This document shows, piece after piece, positions 32,942 through 43,702 of a DNA stretch of 64,000 bases (its first letter is position 1; each line of letters begins with the position of its first letter). The notes beneath the pieces were generated by a model that saw only the letters and a list, made by a program, of their open reading frames with translations, was not told where the DNA came from and made no database searches. The position numbers and the translations under genes are program-made. The stretch comes from JAXLQL01 sp046331625 (GTDB taxonomy: Bacteria; Acidobacteriota; Terriglobia; Bryobacterales; Bryobacteraceae), in assembly GCA_046331625.1 (NCBI GenBank), contig JAXLQL010000012.1, positions 1 to 64,000 of the forward strand, in the 5' to 3' direction.

Positions 32942-35176
32942 ATGCAACCAACGCTTCCTTCCAACTTGTGCCTCGGCTGCATGAGCGACAACGGCGGAGC
33001 GGCCGCGTGTCCGCATTGCGGGTGGGCGGCGGGAACGCCATCGCAAGGTCCGCTGTATCTGAATCCGGGAACGATTCTGCGCGAGCAATACGTGGTCGGC
33101 AGGGTGCTCGGGCATGGCGGATTCGGCATCACCTACCTCGGCTGGGATCTCAACCTCGCCCGGCGCGTGGCCATCAAGGAATATTTTCCAGGCGGCGTCG
33201 GCATCCGCGCCACGGGCGATCCCAAGGTGTTCGCCTACTCGCCCACGCTGAGCGCGGACTACGACTGGGGACTCGAGCGCTACCTCGAAGAGGCTCGCGT
33301 CGTGGCTCGGTTCGAAAATCATCCCAACATCGTTTGGGTCCTGAACTTCTTTCCGGCCAACGGAACCGCGTATATCGTTCTCGAGTATCTCGACGGCATC
33401 ACCTTCGAGAAGTTTCTGGAAGGTCAAGTCATCGACTGGACGATGGCCCAACGGATCTTGACTCCCGTCTGCGATGCGTTGCGCGAAGTGCACCGCGTGG
33501 GGTTGCTCCATCGCGACGTCAGCCCCGATAACATCTACCTGCTTCGCACTGGGCAAGTGAAGGTGATCGACTTCGGCGCCGCGCGCTACTCGCTGGGCCA
33601 GCACAGCAAGAATCTCTCGGTGATTCTCAAGCCCGGATTCGCGCCGCCTGAACAGTATCAGACCCGCGGCAATCAAGGCCCGTGGACCGACGTCTACGCC
33701 ACTGCCTGCACTTACTATCGCGCTCTCACCGGCCACATTCCGCCGCCCGCGCCGGACCGCCTCGCTCATGACGAACTCGTGCCGCCCAGCCGCCTCGGAG
33801 TCGCCATTCCGCCAGAAGCCGAACGCGCCTTGCTGCGAGCCCTTTCGCTCGATCCGGCGCAGCGGTTTGCCGACATGGCTGAGTTCCAGCAGGCCCTGCG
33901 CGGCGAACTACCGGTCCCGAACCCTGCCCCCCGGCCTCCCGATCCGGCGCCTGTTCCGAGCCAAGTTCCGAGTCCAGTTCCGATTCCGCCGCCTCCGCCC
34001 AAGCCTGTTCTGAAACCAGGGTTGCCTAAGTGGCTGCTCGGCGTAGCAGGCGGCGTGGCCGCGTTGGTTGGATTGGTAGCAGTGCTTCCCAAGAACGAGC
34101 CGAAGACTGGTCCAGTGGTCCCGCCAGTGGTCAAGGTCGATCCGCGACCCCGTCCTGTTTCAAACGACGATCCGGTTCCGGGCCCGGCTCCCCCACCCGA
34201 TCCAGGCCCGGCTCCACCGTCACCCGGTCCAACTCCTGCGCCCAATCCGGGACCCGGTCCGGGACCTGGCCCAGCCAGGGCCGAGGCGCCACGGGTGCTC
34301 GCGTTCGAGTTCACGCCATCGCAAGTGCAATTCGGGCAGTCTACGCAACTGCACTGGGAAACCAAAGACGCAGCCAAGGTATTCATCGACGGGCGGCCGA
34401 TGGCCGTGCAAGGAACTATTGAGGCGCGCCCATCGCGATCGGCTTCGGCCACTCTCACGGCGGAAGGTCCCGGGGGCAAGGTTCAGGCGACCGCAATTCT
34501 GACTGTTGTTGAGCCGCCGCCGCGCGTAAATCCGGTGGAGATTCTCCGCTTCTCGGCTTCCCCGGTGCGGATCCGGGCAGGGCAGGGTGCCATGTTGTAT
34601 TGGTCATCGAGAGGAGCCGTGTCGGCGCGAATTGCTCCCGAGCCCGGTGACGTGCGCGTCCCTTCGGGAAATGTGCGCGTCTCCCCGCGGCAAACCACGC
34701 GCTACGTTCTCGAAATGACCGGCGCCGGACAGGGCAACGTAGCTACGCAGCAGGTGGAAGTGGAGGTCGTCGAAAGCGATCCGGCAGTGGTTTCACGCGA
34801 TGACCCCAGGGGCAATCCCCGTGAGCCGGTGGCGGCGAATCGCGGCTGGCAAGTGTACCACCACCACGGCTTGATGCTCCCGAATCTGAATATCGACTGG
34901 GGCCAAGTTTCCCGCGGCCGCGTCGATAATCGCGGCGCTCAGCCCCAATGCCACGGCACTCTCACATTGAACGGGGACCACCTCCGCTTCGACTCGCTGT
35001 CTTCGAACGACGGCTTCGATGTTCCCCTGGCTGACGTGGAGAAGGTAGAGACAAACCGGACCCGCATCGGCGGATATCAATCGTTCCAAGTCAAGCTCCG
35101 CGGCGGACGGAACTACAACTTCGTGCCGCGTCAACCGGCGATCCCGATTGTCAACGCGATCAACGCAAAACGCTGA
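32942..35176 (+). CDS. Membrane Ser/Thr protein kinase with zinc ribbon, Ig-like and PH-like domains
   Basis: A 744-residue kinase. N-terminal zinc ribbon CLGC...CPHC (10-26). The kinase domain spans about 45-320: glycine loop GHGGFG (57-62), Lys79 in VAIKEYF, catalytic loop HRDVSPDN (190-197), DFG (210-212) and APPEQY (234-239). The catalytic loop has Ser where most Ser/Thr kinases have Lys. A Pro-rich linker, a helix (about 360-378), another Pro-rich segment, two repeated Ig-like domains (about 450-610) and a C-terminal bacterial-PH-like domain (about 660-740) follow. It is the last gene of the operon. Substrates are probably the FHA-bound neighbours, which is inference. Confidence 0.9.
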   Translation: MQPTLPSNLCLGCMSDNGGAAACPHCGWAAGTPSQGPLYLNPGTILREQYVVGRVLGHGGFGITYLGWDLNLARRVAIKEYFPGGVGIRATGDPKVFAYSPTLSADYDWGLERYLEEARVVARFENHPNIVWVLNFFPANGTAYIVLEYLDGITFEKFLEGQVIDWTMAQRILTPVCDALREVHRVGLLHRDVSPDNIYLLRTGQVKVIDFGAARYSLGQHSKNLSVILKPGFAPPEQYQTRGNQGPWTDVYATACTYYRALTGHIPPPAPDRLAHDELVPPSRLGVAIPPEAERALLRALSLDPAQRFADMAEFQQALRGELPVPNPAPRPPDPAPVPSQVPSPVPIPPPPPKPVLKPGLPKWLLGVAGGVAALVGLVAVLPKNEPKTGPVVPPVVKVDPRPRPVSNDDPVPGPAPPPDPGPAPPSPGPTPAPNPGPGPGPGPARAEAPRVLAFEFTPSQVQFGQSTQLHWETKDAAKVFIDGRPMAVQGTIEARPSRSASATLTAEGPGGKVQATAILTVVEPPPRVNPVEILRFSASPVRIRAGQGAMLYWSSRGAVSARIAPEPGDVRVPSGNVRVSPRQTTRYVLEMTGAGQGNVATQQVEVEVVESDPAVVSRDDPRGNPREPVAANRGWQVYHHHGLMLPNLNIDWGQVSRGRVDNRGAQPQCHGTLTLNGDHLRFDSLSSNDGFDVPLADVEKVETNRTRIGGYQSFQVKLRGGRNYNFVPRQPAIPIVNAINAKR

Positions 35177-35196
35177 TTGACAGCGTGAGTTTCGCT

Positions 35197-35475
35197 AGCA
35201 GCCCGTGGCTGAAGTCGCGTGGGCCGCGTTGCGAGCGCCCATGTCTGGGGATGTCGCCAGATTCGAGGCGAGGCAAAGCACGCAATGCCATTTCGAAGGA
35301 GCCGCAACGAAGCAGATGGCCTCATGCCGCCGCAACCCTCTGGGCGGCCGGGGTTTGTGCCCGCATGCTTCGTTGCTCGCCGCTCGAGATGGGCAGGCAT
35401 CGCTGCTCCTCGTGCCTCGCCTTCGGGCACAGATCCCGCGCCGCGCGACCCACGGGACCTTAGCCACGGGCTGCT
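35197..35475. mobile_element. MITE-like element, copy 1
   Basis: A 279-bp non-coding element with terminal inverted repeats: AGCAGCCCGTGG at the left and CCACGGGCTGCT at the right, with the match continuing imperfectly for about 30 bases. The interior is repeated, in reverse orientation, at 36983-37274. Frames inside it are accidental. Together with the REP-like copies it occupies most of 35177-35810, where I see no gene. Confidence 0.75.
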
Positions 35476-35514
35476 CGCGCTACTATCCTTCAGTTTCTTC
35501 GATTTCAGCCTCCG

Positions 35515-35785
35515 TGTAGGGCGGGCTTTAGCCAGCGCGGGACTTTAGTCCCGCTGCCGATGTGGCCGCATGTGCTCGTAGAAACGCTCCGACCCGCGAT
35601 TGCAGATCCCCCCGCGATGGACTACTATTCTTCAGTTTCTTCACTGGCCACGAAGATTTCAGCCCGGGTGTGGCTTTAGGCCTGCGCGGGACTTTGGTCC
35701 GCTTCAGATCTGCTCACAGGCGCTCGCACAACGCTCCGTGTCTCTGGATTGCGGCTCTGCTGCGATGTGGGGCGGCTTCAGCCGG
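35515..35785 (+). repeat. REP-like repeat cluster, three copies
   Basis: Copies of the palindromic repeat of 21600-21754 lie at 35515-35555 (nearly identical, GCGGGACTTTAGTCCCGC), 35668-35704 (diverged) and 35762-35785 (partial). A shared flank (GGATTGCG..CT..TGCCGCGATGT type) recurs at 21680-21710 and 35747-35768, so a longer mosaic unit has been duplicated. Confidence 0.6.
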
Positions 35786-35810
35786 ATTCGGGAAGCTGCG
35801 CGACGTTACC

Positions 35811-36977
35811 ATGGTGCGGATGGCGTGGGAAGGGTTCATTCGCCCCTCGGCGATCTTGGCGCTGGTTCGGAACACGGCTCCGTTCCTCTACGAAGGGTTG
35901 ACGCTCGAGCCGTATTCGAGCTTGCGCGCGCGGGCGACCGGAGCGAATGGGTTCCTGCGGATTCTGGCTGCCGCCGATGGACTCGAAGACGCGGACCTCA
36001 CCGAAGAAGAGCGCCACATCGAGTACTTCACTCTCTGCCTCGCCTCGCATCATGCAACGGTGGCCACCTTCGTGCCCACTGACGTGGACACGAAAATTCG
36101 CGGACTGCTGTGGAACGGCACGCGCGATCGCGACGTGCTGCGCGCGATGGGCGAATTGGCCGTGGCGATGCACGGCTGGAGCCTCGCTGGGATTTCGAAG
36201 CGCGTGGTGACGCTCGATGAAGATGGTCCGGTGAGCGGACATGATGGAGAGTGGCTGAGCGTGGCGGCGGGTGCGCATGGGCGGTTCCTGCAGATGGGCG
36301 AAACGGAGTGGGCCGAACGGATGGCGTCGGCGATCGATGCGGAGCTTCGCCGCGAAGCGCGCGTGTTTGCCAAAGCGCTCGACAAGCCCGGTCTCGAAAT
36401 CGAGACATTGCAACTAGCCATGTCGATCACGCACAACCTCGGCGATCTCGACCAAGGCATCAGCTTCTGGGAGAACCGAACGGTGACGGCGGAATCGCGA
36501 GTGCGGTTCGGGCGGATCGCGCATGAGAACGCCGATGCCTACGGAGGCGGGCTCCGAATTCCGGCGAAGTTATATCGCGAGAATCTGGCGGCCGAAGGGC
36601 ACCGGCACTATCCGCTACGAGCGGTGAAGCCGCTGCGGCGCTCGGCGGACTTGCTGCTCCCGCTCGGTCCTTTCTTCGACGAGTGGGGCGAGACGATCGG
36701 GAAGCATCCGGTACTGAGCGCCGAGGATCGGGCCGAAGCTCTGGATGCACTGGTGAAGGGCTGCCGAAAAGTCGCGAACCAGGCGGGTTACTATCGCGCG
36801 ATCGCCGGAATGCAGAGCGCCGGCCGGGAGTTCGAGCGGGCGGTGGAGTTACTCCCGAATTCGACGCGGCGCGAGTTACGCGATCCCGAGATGCGACGCT
36901 TGACGGCTGTGCCGCGGCGGTCTTTCGAGTCGGCGCTGGTGAAGAAGGTGGTGGCGGTGCGGCCGCGCCGGGGTTGA
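35811..36977 (+). CDS. Protein of unknown function between inverted MITE copies
   Basis: A 388-residue, mostly helical, soluble-looking protein without signal peptide. I do not recognise a family. It has conserved-looking blocks ITHNLGDLDQGISFWENR (about 203-221) and RRSADLLLPLGPFFDEWGE. A distant ATP-grasp or phage-type relationship cannot be tested by eye. The ATG at 35811 was chosen because the upstream frame crosses REP-like repeats. The gene stands alone, with a MITE copy on each side (35197-35475 and 36983-37274) in opposite orientation, and may have moved with them. Confidence 0.7.
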   Translation: MVRMAWEGFIRPSAILALVRNTAPFLYEGLTLEPYSSLRARATGANGFLRILAAADGLEDADLTEEERHIEYFTLCLASHHATVATFVPTDVDTKIRGLLWNGTRDRDVLRAMGELAVAMHGWSLAGISKRVVTLDEDGPVSGHDGEWLSVAAGAHGRFLQMGETEWAERMASAIDAELRREARVFAKALDKPGLEIETLQLAMSITHNLGDLDQGISFWENRTVTAESRVRFGRIAHENADAYGGGLRIPAKLYRENLAAEGHRHYPLRAVKPLRRSADLLLPLGPFFDEWGETIGKHPVLSAEDRAEALDALVKGCRKVANQAGYYRAIAGMQSAGREFERAVELLPNSTRRELRDPEMRRLTAVPRRSFESALVKKVVAVRPRRG

Positions 36978-36982
36978 TGCCG

Positions 36983-37274
36983 TTAACAGCCCGTGGCTAA
37001 AGTCCCGTGGGTCGCACGGCGCGGGATCTGTGCCCGAAGGCGAGGCGCGAGAAGGAAGCGATGCCTGCCCATCTCGAGCGGCGAGCAGCGAAGCATGCGG
37101 GCACAAACCCCGGCCGCCCAGAGGGTTGCGGCGGCATGGGGCCATCTGCTTCGTTGCGGCTCCTTCGAAATGGGCCGCATTGCGTCTCTGGCCACGCCTC
37201 GAATCTGGCGACATCCCCAGACCATGGCGCTCGCAACGCGGCCCACGCGACTTTAGTTAGCCACGGGCTGTTAA
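36983..37274. mobile_element. MITE-like element, copy 2 (inverted relative to copy 1)
   Basis: A 292-bp element with perfect 14-bp termini: TTAACAGCCCGTGG and CCACGGGCTGTTAA. The outer TTAA may be a target-site duplication. Its interior is the reverse complement of copy 1 with small differences. It begins six bases after the stop of the unknown gene and fills the 331-base gap to 37309. Confidence 0.75.
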
Positions 37275-37308
37275 GGTTCCTTCGTGTTTCGGGCGATAGC
37301 GTGGTCAT

Positions 37309-38118
37309 ATGGCGAATCGATTTCCGGCTCGTCTTCATGTGTTGATGGCCAGTAAGGCCCCGGCGGCTGTGATCAATCGGCGCGGACCGTCGAAGACCGT
37401 GTGCACGATCGGGTGGGACCGGCGGAAGGACAAGTTCACGGTCGGGCAATGGATGCGTGGGCGAATCTACGAACGCCGCTCGGATTTGTCGCCCGATGGC
37501 AAGTACATGATCTACTTCGCCATGAACGGCCGATGGCACACGGCCGCCAAGGGCTCGTGGACCGCGATCTCGAAGGCGCCCTACTTGAAAGCGGTGACGT
37601 TGTTTCCGAAGGGCGATTGCTGGAACGGGGGCGGTCTGTTCACGGGTCGCGGGCGGTATTGGCTCAACGATGGATACGGCCACGCAGGAATGAGTGATTC
37701 GCACGAGGTGGTCCGCGACGAGGAATTCCGGCCGGAAGGTGGGATCGGAGGAGAGTGTCTTGGCGTGTACTTTCCTCGCCTGCTGCGCGACGGATGGAAG
37801 GCGTTGGGATTGCACGACCAGGCACACGTATTCGAGAAGCCGTTCGCGCGTGGGTGGTCGCTCCGAAAGTTTGCCGGGTACGGGGGCGGCGAAGGCAAGG
37901 CCTGCTATTCGGACCAGCACCAGCTTGTTCACCACCGGCGCGACATCGTGATTCCGTTCGCAACCTGGGAGTGGGCCGAAGTGGATGGCTCGCGGCTGGT
38001 GTGGGCCGACGCGGGCGCCCTCTACAGCGGAAAGGCGAGCGCGTCCGGTTTATGCGAGGCGAAGAGCCTCGCTGACTTCAATGGCCTGACATTCGAGCCG
38101 CTCGCGGCGCCGTACTGA
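37309..38118 (+). CDS. Conserved protein of unknown function
   Basis: A 269-residue soluble protein without signal peptide. Blocks that look like a conserved family are RRGPSKTVCTIGWDRRKD (about 25-42), GRIYERRSDLSPDGKYMIYF (about 51-70), AISKAPYLKAVTLFPKGDCW (about 83-102) and GGGLFTGRGRYWLN. The family is one I know only as hypothetical; no enzyme motif is visible. It starts with ATG at 37309 just beyond the second MITE. It ends directly against the convergent PEP-CTERM gene, with no spacer. Confidence 0.75.
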   Translation: MANRFPARLHVLMASKAPAAVINRRGPSKTVCTIGWDRRKDKFTVGQWMRGRIYERRSDLSPDGKYMIYFAMNGRWHTAAKGSWTAISKAPYLKAVTLFPKGDCWNGGGLFTGRGRYWLNDGYGHAGMSDSHEVVRDEEFRPEGGIGGECLGVYFPRLLRDGWKALGLHDQAHVFEKPFARGWSLRKFAGYGGGEGKACYSDQHQLVHHRRDIVIPFATWEWAEVDGSRLVWADAGALYSGKASASGLCEAKSLADFNGLTFEPLAAPY

Positions 38119-38862
38119 TCAGCGCGCGGCGCGGGTACGCCAGCGCACAGCGGCAAGGAGACCCACCACGGAGAGAGCGAGCGACGATGGCTCGGGCGCA
38201 GGGGCCGGCGTCGTTGGGATCCCGTTGACTGATGCGAGAGCATAGTTGATCGCAGGGCGCTCGCTCGGGAAGCCCGAGTCCGCTGCCGCGAAGAACCACA
38301 GGTCATTGAGGCCGTCGTTGTCCGTCTCGGCCGCCGTTTGGACGCGGAACGTGACGAAGGCGAATCCGGCATTAATCGCCTGTTGCATTGCGGCCTTGAC
38401 ATCGATGGTGAAGATGGGGCTGTTCGGTTGGCTGGCGCCGCTGATGAGCGCGCCGGGATCGTTCCCGATGGACGGCGTAGTGTAGCCCGCGGCGAGTGGC
38501 ACTCCGTCACCGATGTGGACCACGACGGTGTCACCCAGCCCCGGATTGACGTAGGGCGCGGAACTGGTGATGATGCCGGGAGCCGGATACTGGTCCTTGC
38601 GTGACTCGATCAGGAAGAGGCTCAGTGAGGCCGACTGCAGGGTCGCGCCAGACAGGCCCGCAAGGCTGAATCGGATGATGCCTCGCCGCCCAAATCCTTC
38701 GGGGGTGTCGCCGACTCCGAAGTCGCCGAGGCTCGAGCCGCCGACGCCCCCGTTCGAATAGACCTCGTAGTCAGACAGATCCCCGATGATCTGCGCGGCG
38801 GGCATTAGCGCGGAAAATGCCGCGAAAAGGGCGACTCGATGGAAAGTTACACGTAGGCTCAC
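38119..38862 (-). CDS. PEP-CTERM sorting-domain protein
   Basis: A 247-residue exported protein. The signal peptide is MSLRVTFHRVALFAAFSALM. A beta-rich domain like DNRLRE-type stalk domains covers about 25-210. The C-terminal anchor has the PEP motif (PEPSSLAL), a short helix (SVVGLLAAV) and a basic tail (RWRTRAAR). Such tails are recognised by exosortase/EpsH for export with exopolysaccharide. No exosortase gene is in the window. ATG follows GGAGGA. Confidence 0.88.
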   Translation of the reverse strand: MSLRVTFHRVALFAAFSALMPAAQIIGDLSDYEVYSNGGVGGSSLGDFGVGDTPEGFGRRGIIRFSLAGLSGATLQSASLSLFLIESRKDQYPAPGIITSSAPYVNPGLGDTVVVHIGDGVPLAAGYTTPSIGNDPGALISGASQPNSPIFTIDVKAAMQQAINAGFAFVTFRVQTAAETDNDGLNDLWFFAAADSGFPSERPAINYALASVNGIPTTPAPAPEPSSLALSVVGLLAAVRWRTRAAR

Positions 38863-38913
38863 GAACTCCTCCTGTTACTCGATACGGAATCGAGGCTGGG
38901 AGGTGATCATGCT

Positions 38914-40125
38914 TTACGCGATTGCAGCGAGCAGGCGGTCAATATCCGTCATGTTGTTATAGACCGCGGGCGAGATCCGAATTCGGTCCTTACCCGCGCT
39001 CGTCACCTGGATCCCCGCTTGTGTCAGCTTCTTCATCGTGGCCGCGAGATTCTTGGCTCGCACCACAACGAGGGGGCTGACCGCCTCCGCAGGCGTGATC
39101 AACGTGAACCCGCGCGCGGGCAGTTCCTTCTTGAGCCGGTCACACATCGCCTTCGAGTGGGCGTACATGCGGTCCACGCCGAGTTCGAGCATCCGCTTCA
39201 ACGTCTCATACTGTCCCGCGTAGGCCGCGTAATTGACGTTGCCCGCCTCGTAGCGCGCGGCGTTCTTCGCCGCGATGAACGGAAGCTCGTCGAGCTTCGC
39301 GTCCGCTTCCGGAACCCACGGCGCGTAGTTGTAGTGGACATAGCCGGGGAAGACTTGGTCTTGCACGACAGTACCCTGTAAATCCTCACGCACGTAAAGG
39401 AAGCCCGCCCCACGCGCTCCCTGGAGCCACTTGTAGTTCGAACACGCGGCGAAATCGAGACCGAGCGCCTTCACATCGACGGGAACCGCGCCGGCGGCTT
39501 GGATGATGTCGGCGTAGAGATACGCGCCATGCGCATGCGCGAGTTCGCTCAACCGGCGCGCATCTTCCACCCATCCGTTGACGTTCGAAACGAGCGTGAT
39601 GGCGATCAACTTGGTGCGATTGTCGGTGACGCGCTCCATGTCTTTGAGGTCGATGCGCCAGTCGCGGTGGCGGACGATGCGCACGTCGAGTCCGGCGCGG
39701 CGGCGGCCGACATAGTCGTGGATCGCGCCGGCGTAGTGCAGGTCATTGGTGACGACGTTGCCACCGGTCTCCTGGATGCGGAGTCCGTTGACGACGGCGG
39801 CCTCGCCGGCCTTGGTGCAGATGACGAATCCGATCTCGGATGGCTTGGCGTTGATGAGCCGTGCGAACAGCGGCTTCACCTGGCGCAGCGCTTCGGCGGC
39901 ATATTCGCCGCGCCCTTCGCCCGGACCATACATATGAAAGTCGATGTAGCGCCGCATGCCTTCAGCGGCGTATTTGGGGAGCGGCATGTGCGCGGCTGCG
40001 TCGAGGTAGACTTCGCGGGTGGCGCGCGGGAACTCCTGGCGGATTGCGTCGAAGCCCTGCGGGGCGGCGGCTGCGGCCATGGCGGGCGCGGCGGAGGCGA
40101 GGAAGCGGCGGCGGTCGATTGGCAT
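38914..40125 (-). CDS. Tat-exported class V aminotransferase-fold PLP enzyme
   Basis: A 403-residue PLP-dependent enzyme of the class V aminotransferase/cysteine desulfurase superfamily. The N-terminus MPIDRRRFLASAAPAMAAAA has a twin-arginine signal. The substrate-phosphate region is FVICTKAGEAAVVNGL (about 100-115), ADIIQAAGAVPVDV holds the PLP-facing Asp (about 207-220), and CSNYKWLQGARG holds the PLP lysine (about 229-240). Export of such an enzyme is seen in Acidobacteriota and Planctomycetota, but the substrate is unknown. It stands alone on the minus strand. Confidence 0.9.
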   Translation of the reverse strand: MPIDRRRFLASAAPAMAAAAAPQGFDAIRQEFPRATREVYLDAAAHMPLPKYAAEGMRRYIDFHMYGPGEGRGEYAAEALRQVKPLFARLINAKPSEIGFVICTKAGEAAVVNGLRIQETGGNVVTNDLHYAGAIHDYVGRRRAGLDVRIVRHRDWRIDLKDMERVTDNRTKLIAITLVSNVNGWVEDARRLSELAHAHGAYLYADIIQAAGAVPVDVKALGLDFAACSNYKWLQGARGAGFLYVREDLQGTVVQDQVFPGYVHYNYAPWVPEADAKLDELPFIAAKNAARYEAGNVNYAAYAGQYETLKRMLELGVDRMYAHSKAMCDRLKKELPARGFTLITPAEAVSPLVVVRAKNLAATMKKLTQAGIQVTSAGKDRIRISPAVYNNMTDIDRLLAAIA

Positions 40126-40503
40126 GGTGGTTGACTCCCGCGACTATTCTATACAAGCGCGGTTTCGAGAGTCCGCAGTGAGCCAGTCGCCTTCAGGGTT
40201 GCTCGCCGCGCGAGAGACTCGAGGGTCGACTCGGCGATGTCACACTCGCGAGGACCGGACTTTCGCTCGTGGTGCGCCTAACTACTTTCCGGCGCGAAAT
40301 TCGAGAGGTACTCGCCCGTCATCACCCGCCAATAGCGGAAACCGAAGTGGAAGCCGCCCAAGCACCCTTCGGGAGGGGTTAGAGTTCGTTGGCGGGCCTG
40401 GGCTCCGGGCATCGGAAGCGGGACTGAAGTGTCGCGCAGGCTGAAAGCCTGCCCCACAATCTGAACCATGGAATTTTGCGCCGGAAAGTAGCTAACAGCC
40501 ATC
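40126..40503. other. Gap of 378 bases with one inverted REP-like repeat
   Basis: An inverted copy of the REP-like repeat lies at 40411-40457 (GGGACTGAAGTGTCGCGC on the plus strand). A short minus-strand frame to about 40278 ends FGFRYWRVMTGEYLSNF and could be the stub of a decayed gene, but no homologue is recognised. Otherwise nothing is seen. Confidence 0.5.
40411..40457 (-). repeat. Interspersed REP-like repeat, inverted copy
   Basis: The reverse complement reads TGTGGGGCAGGCTTTCAGCC and CTTCAGTCCCGCTTCCGATG, matching the family at 21600 and 63245. Confidence 0.65.
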
Positions 40504-42565
<2,062 letters not shown>

Positions 42566-42846
42566 CGTCTACTAGCTTCGCAATCTCTTCGGATGCCAGC
42601 AACGTGGTCAGACAGGACCTTCGCGCGACCGCAGACAGCGTCCTCTTGTGCGACCCGGACCGCGCACCGCCGAAGCACACAAGCCCCGAGACAGTGAACG
42701 CGCCCAGCAGTCAAGAAAGACCATCAGTGCGGCACTTCGGCCCATGCGCGATCAGAACGCTTCTCGCTCGCCGGGCTCGGAAAGATCGCGACTGAGTACC
42801 CACAAAGTGGAACAAGCTATCCGCCAATGGCGTATACTCGAAAGCA

Positions 42847-43182
42847 GTGGAACTGATCGAAACATCGGTCTTCACGAAGCAGATCACTGAACTTCTAGAC
42901 GACGAGGAGTACCGGCAATTCCAGACCGAACTCGCCGCCGATCCAACGATGGGACCCGTCATTCGGGGAGGCGGTGGAATCCGGAAGATTCGCGTGGCAG
43001 TGGGGGCAAGAGGGAAGCGTGGCGGTGCCCGGGTGATTTACTACTGGGCTGTCCGTAGAAACATGATCCTTCTGCTATTTGCTTTTCCGAAGAACGTCGC
43101 GGCCAACCTGTCCGCGAGGCAGACGGCGCAACTCGCGAAGGCCGCAAAAGAGGAGTTTGGAGATGAAGCACAAAGGACTTGA
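42847..43182 (+). CDS. RelE/HigB-type toxin
   Basis: A 111-residue mRNA interferase-like toxin. Typical motifs are VFTKQITELLDDEEYRQFQ, GGGGIRKIRV and GGARVIYYWAV, then LLLFAFPKNV. The start is GTG at 42847. The antitoxin gene starts 20 bases before its end, so this is the toxin-first HigBA/RelE-NadS order. The frame is intact. Confidence 0.9.
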   Translation: MELIETSVFTKQITELLDDEEYRQFQTELAADPTMGPVIRGGGGIRKIRVAVGARGKRGGARVIYYWAVRRNMILLLFAFPKNVAANLSARQTAQLAKAAKEEFGDEAQRT

Positions 43183-43471
43183 TGCAAAGACCTTCGGAGA
43201 ACTGCTCGGCAGTGTGCGGGAGGGCGGAGCGATCTTGCGCGGCCAGCGCAAGCCGTCGCGCCGTTTCGTGGTCGAAGCATCCGGCGTGCGAGCAATCCGA
43301 GAACGCACAAGCCTTTCGCAATCGGAATTCGCAAGCCTCATGGGCGTGAGCATCAAGACCTTGCAGAATTGGGAACAGGACCGGCGCCGCCCTACAGGCC
43401 CGGCAGCCGCGTTGCTGCAAATCTTAGCGCACGAGCCGCATCTCGCGCTGAAAGCGATCCATCGCGGATAA
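43163..43471 (+). CDS. HigA/NadS-type XRE antitoxin
   Basis: A 102-residue antitoxin. The C-terminal helix-turn-helix (about 45-90) is RTSLSQSEFASLMGVSIKTL followed by NWEQDRRRPTGPA, a classical NadS/HigA pattern. The N-terminal helix DAKTFGELLGSVREGG probably wraps the toxin. ATG at 43163 follows GGAG and overlaps the toxin gene by 20 bases. It likely represses the locus through its own promoter. Confidence 0.92.
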   Translation: MKHKGLDAKTFGELLGSVREGGAILRGQRKPSRRFVVEASGVRAIRERTSLSQSEFASLMGVSIKTLQNWEQDRRRPTGPAAALLQILAHEPHLALKAIHRG

Positions 43472-43702
43472 CGCAGTAGGCACTTTCGGTAGGGCTCCGG
43501 CGCTCCTCTCCTTGCGATAACGGATACCTTGCGTCGGGGTCTGGAGAACCAGCACCGTCTCGCGCCTGGTACCTACCAGGCTGCGCCTGGCGCAATGTGG
43601 CGCACTTCGGATACTTCGACTCGTCCGCTCCTTGCTCGACTGCTGCTGCCAAGTCTCGTTCGCAGGCGGACATCGAGTCACGACAAGTCCTTCCTTGCCC
43701 CC

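Noticed and set aside
29433..35176. TerY-P stress-response triad or type VI secretion regulators
   Set aside because: FHA, PP2C and kinase genes fit, but no vWA TerY, Ter or Tss gene is present in the window.
35205..35519. Open frames inside the MITE-like copies, both strands
   Set aside because: Similar frames recur only because the non-coding repeat recurs. They have no ribosome site and cross the terminal repeats.
40278..40410. Minus-strand frame ending FGFRYWRVMTGEYLSNF as a gene
   Set aside because: It begins in repeat-derived sequence, has no start or known homologue, and is too short to support.
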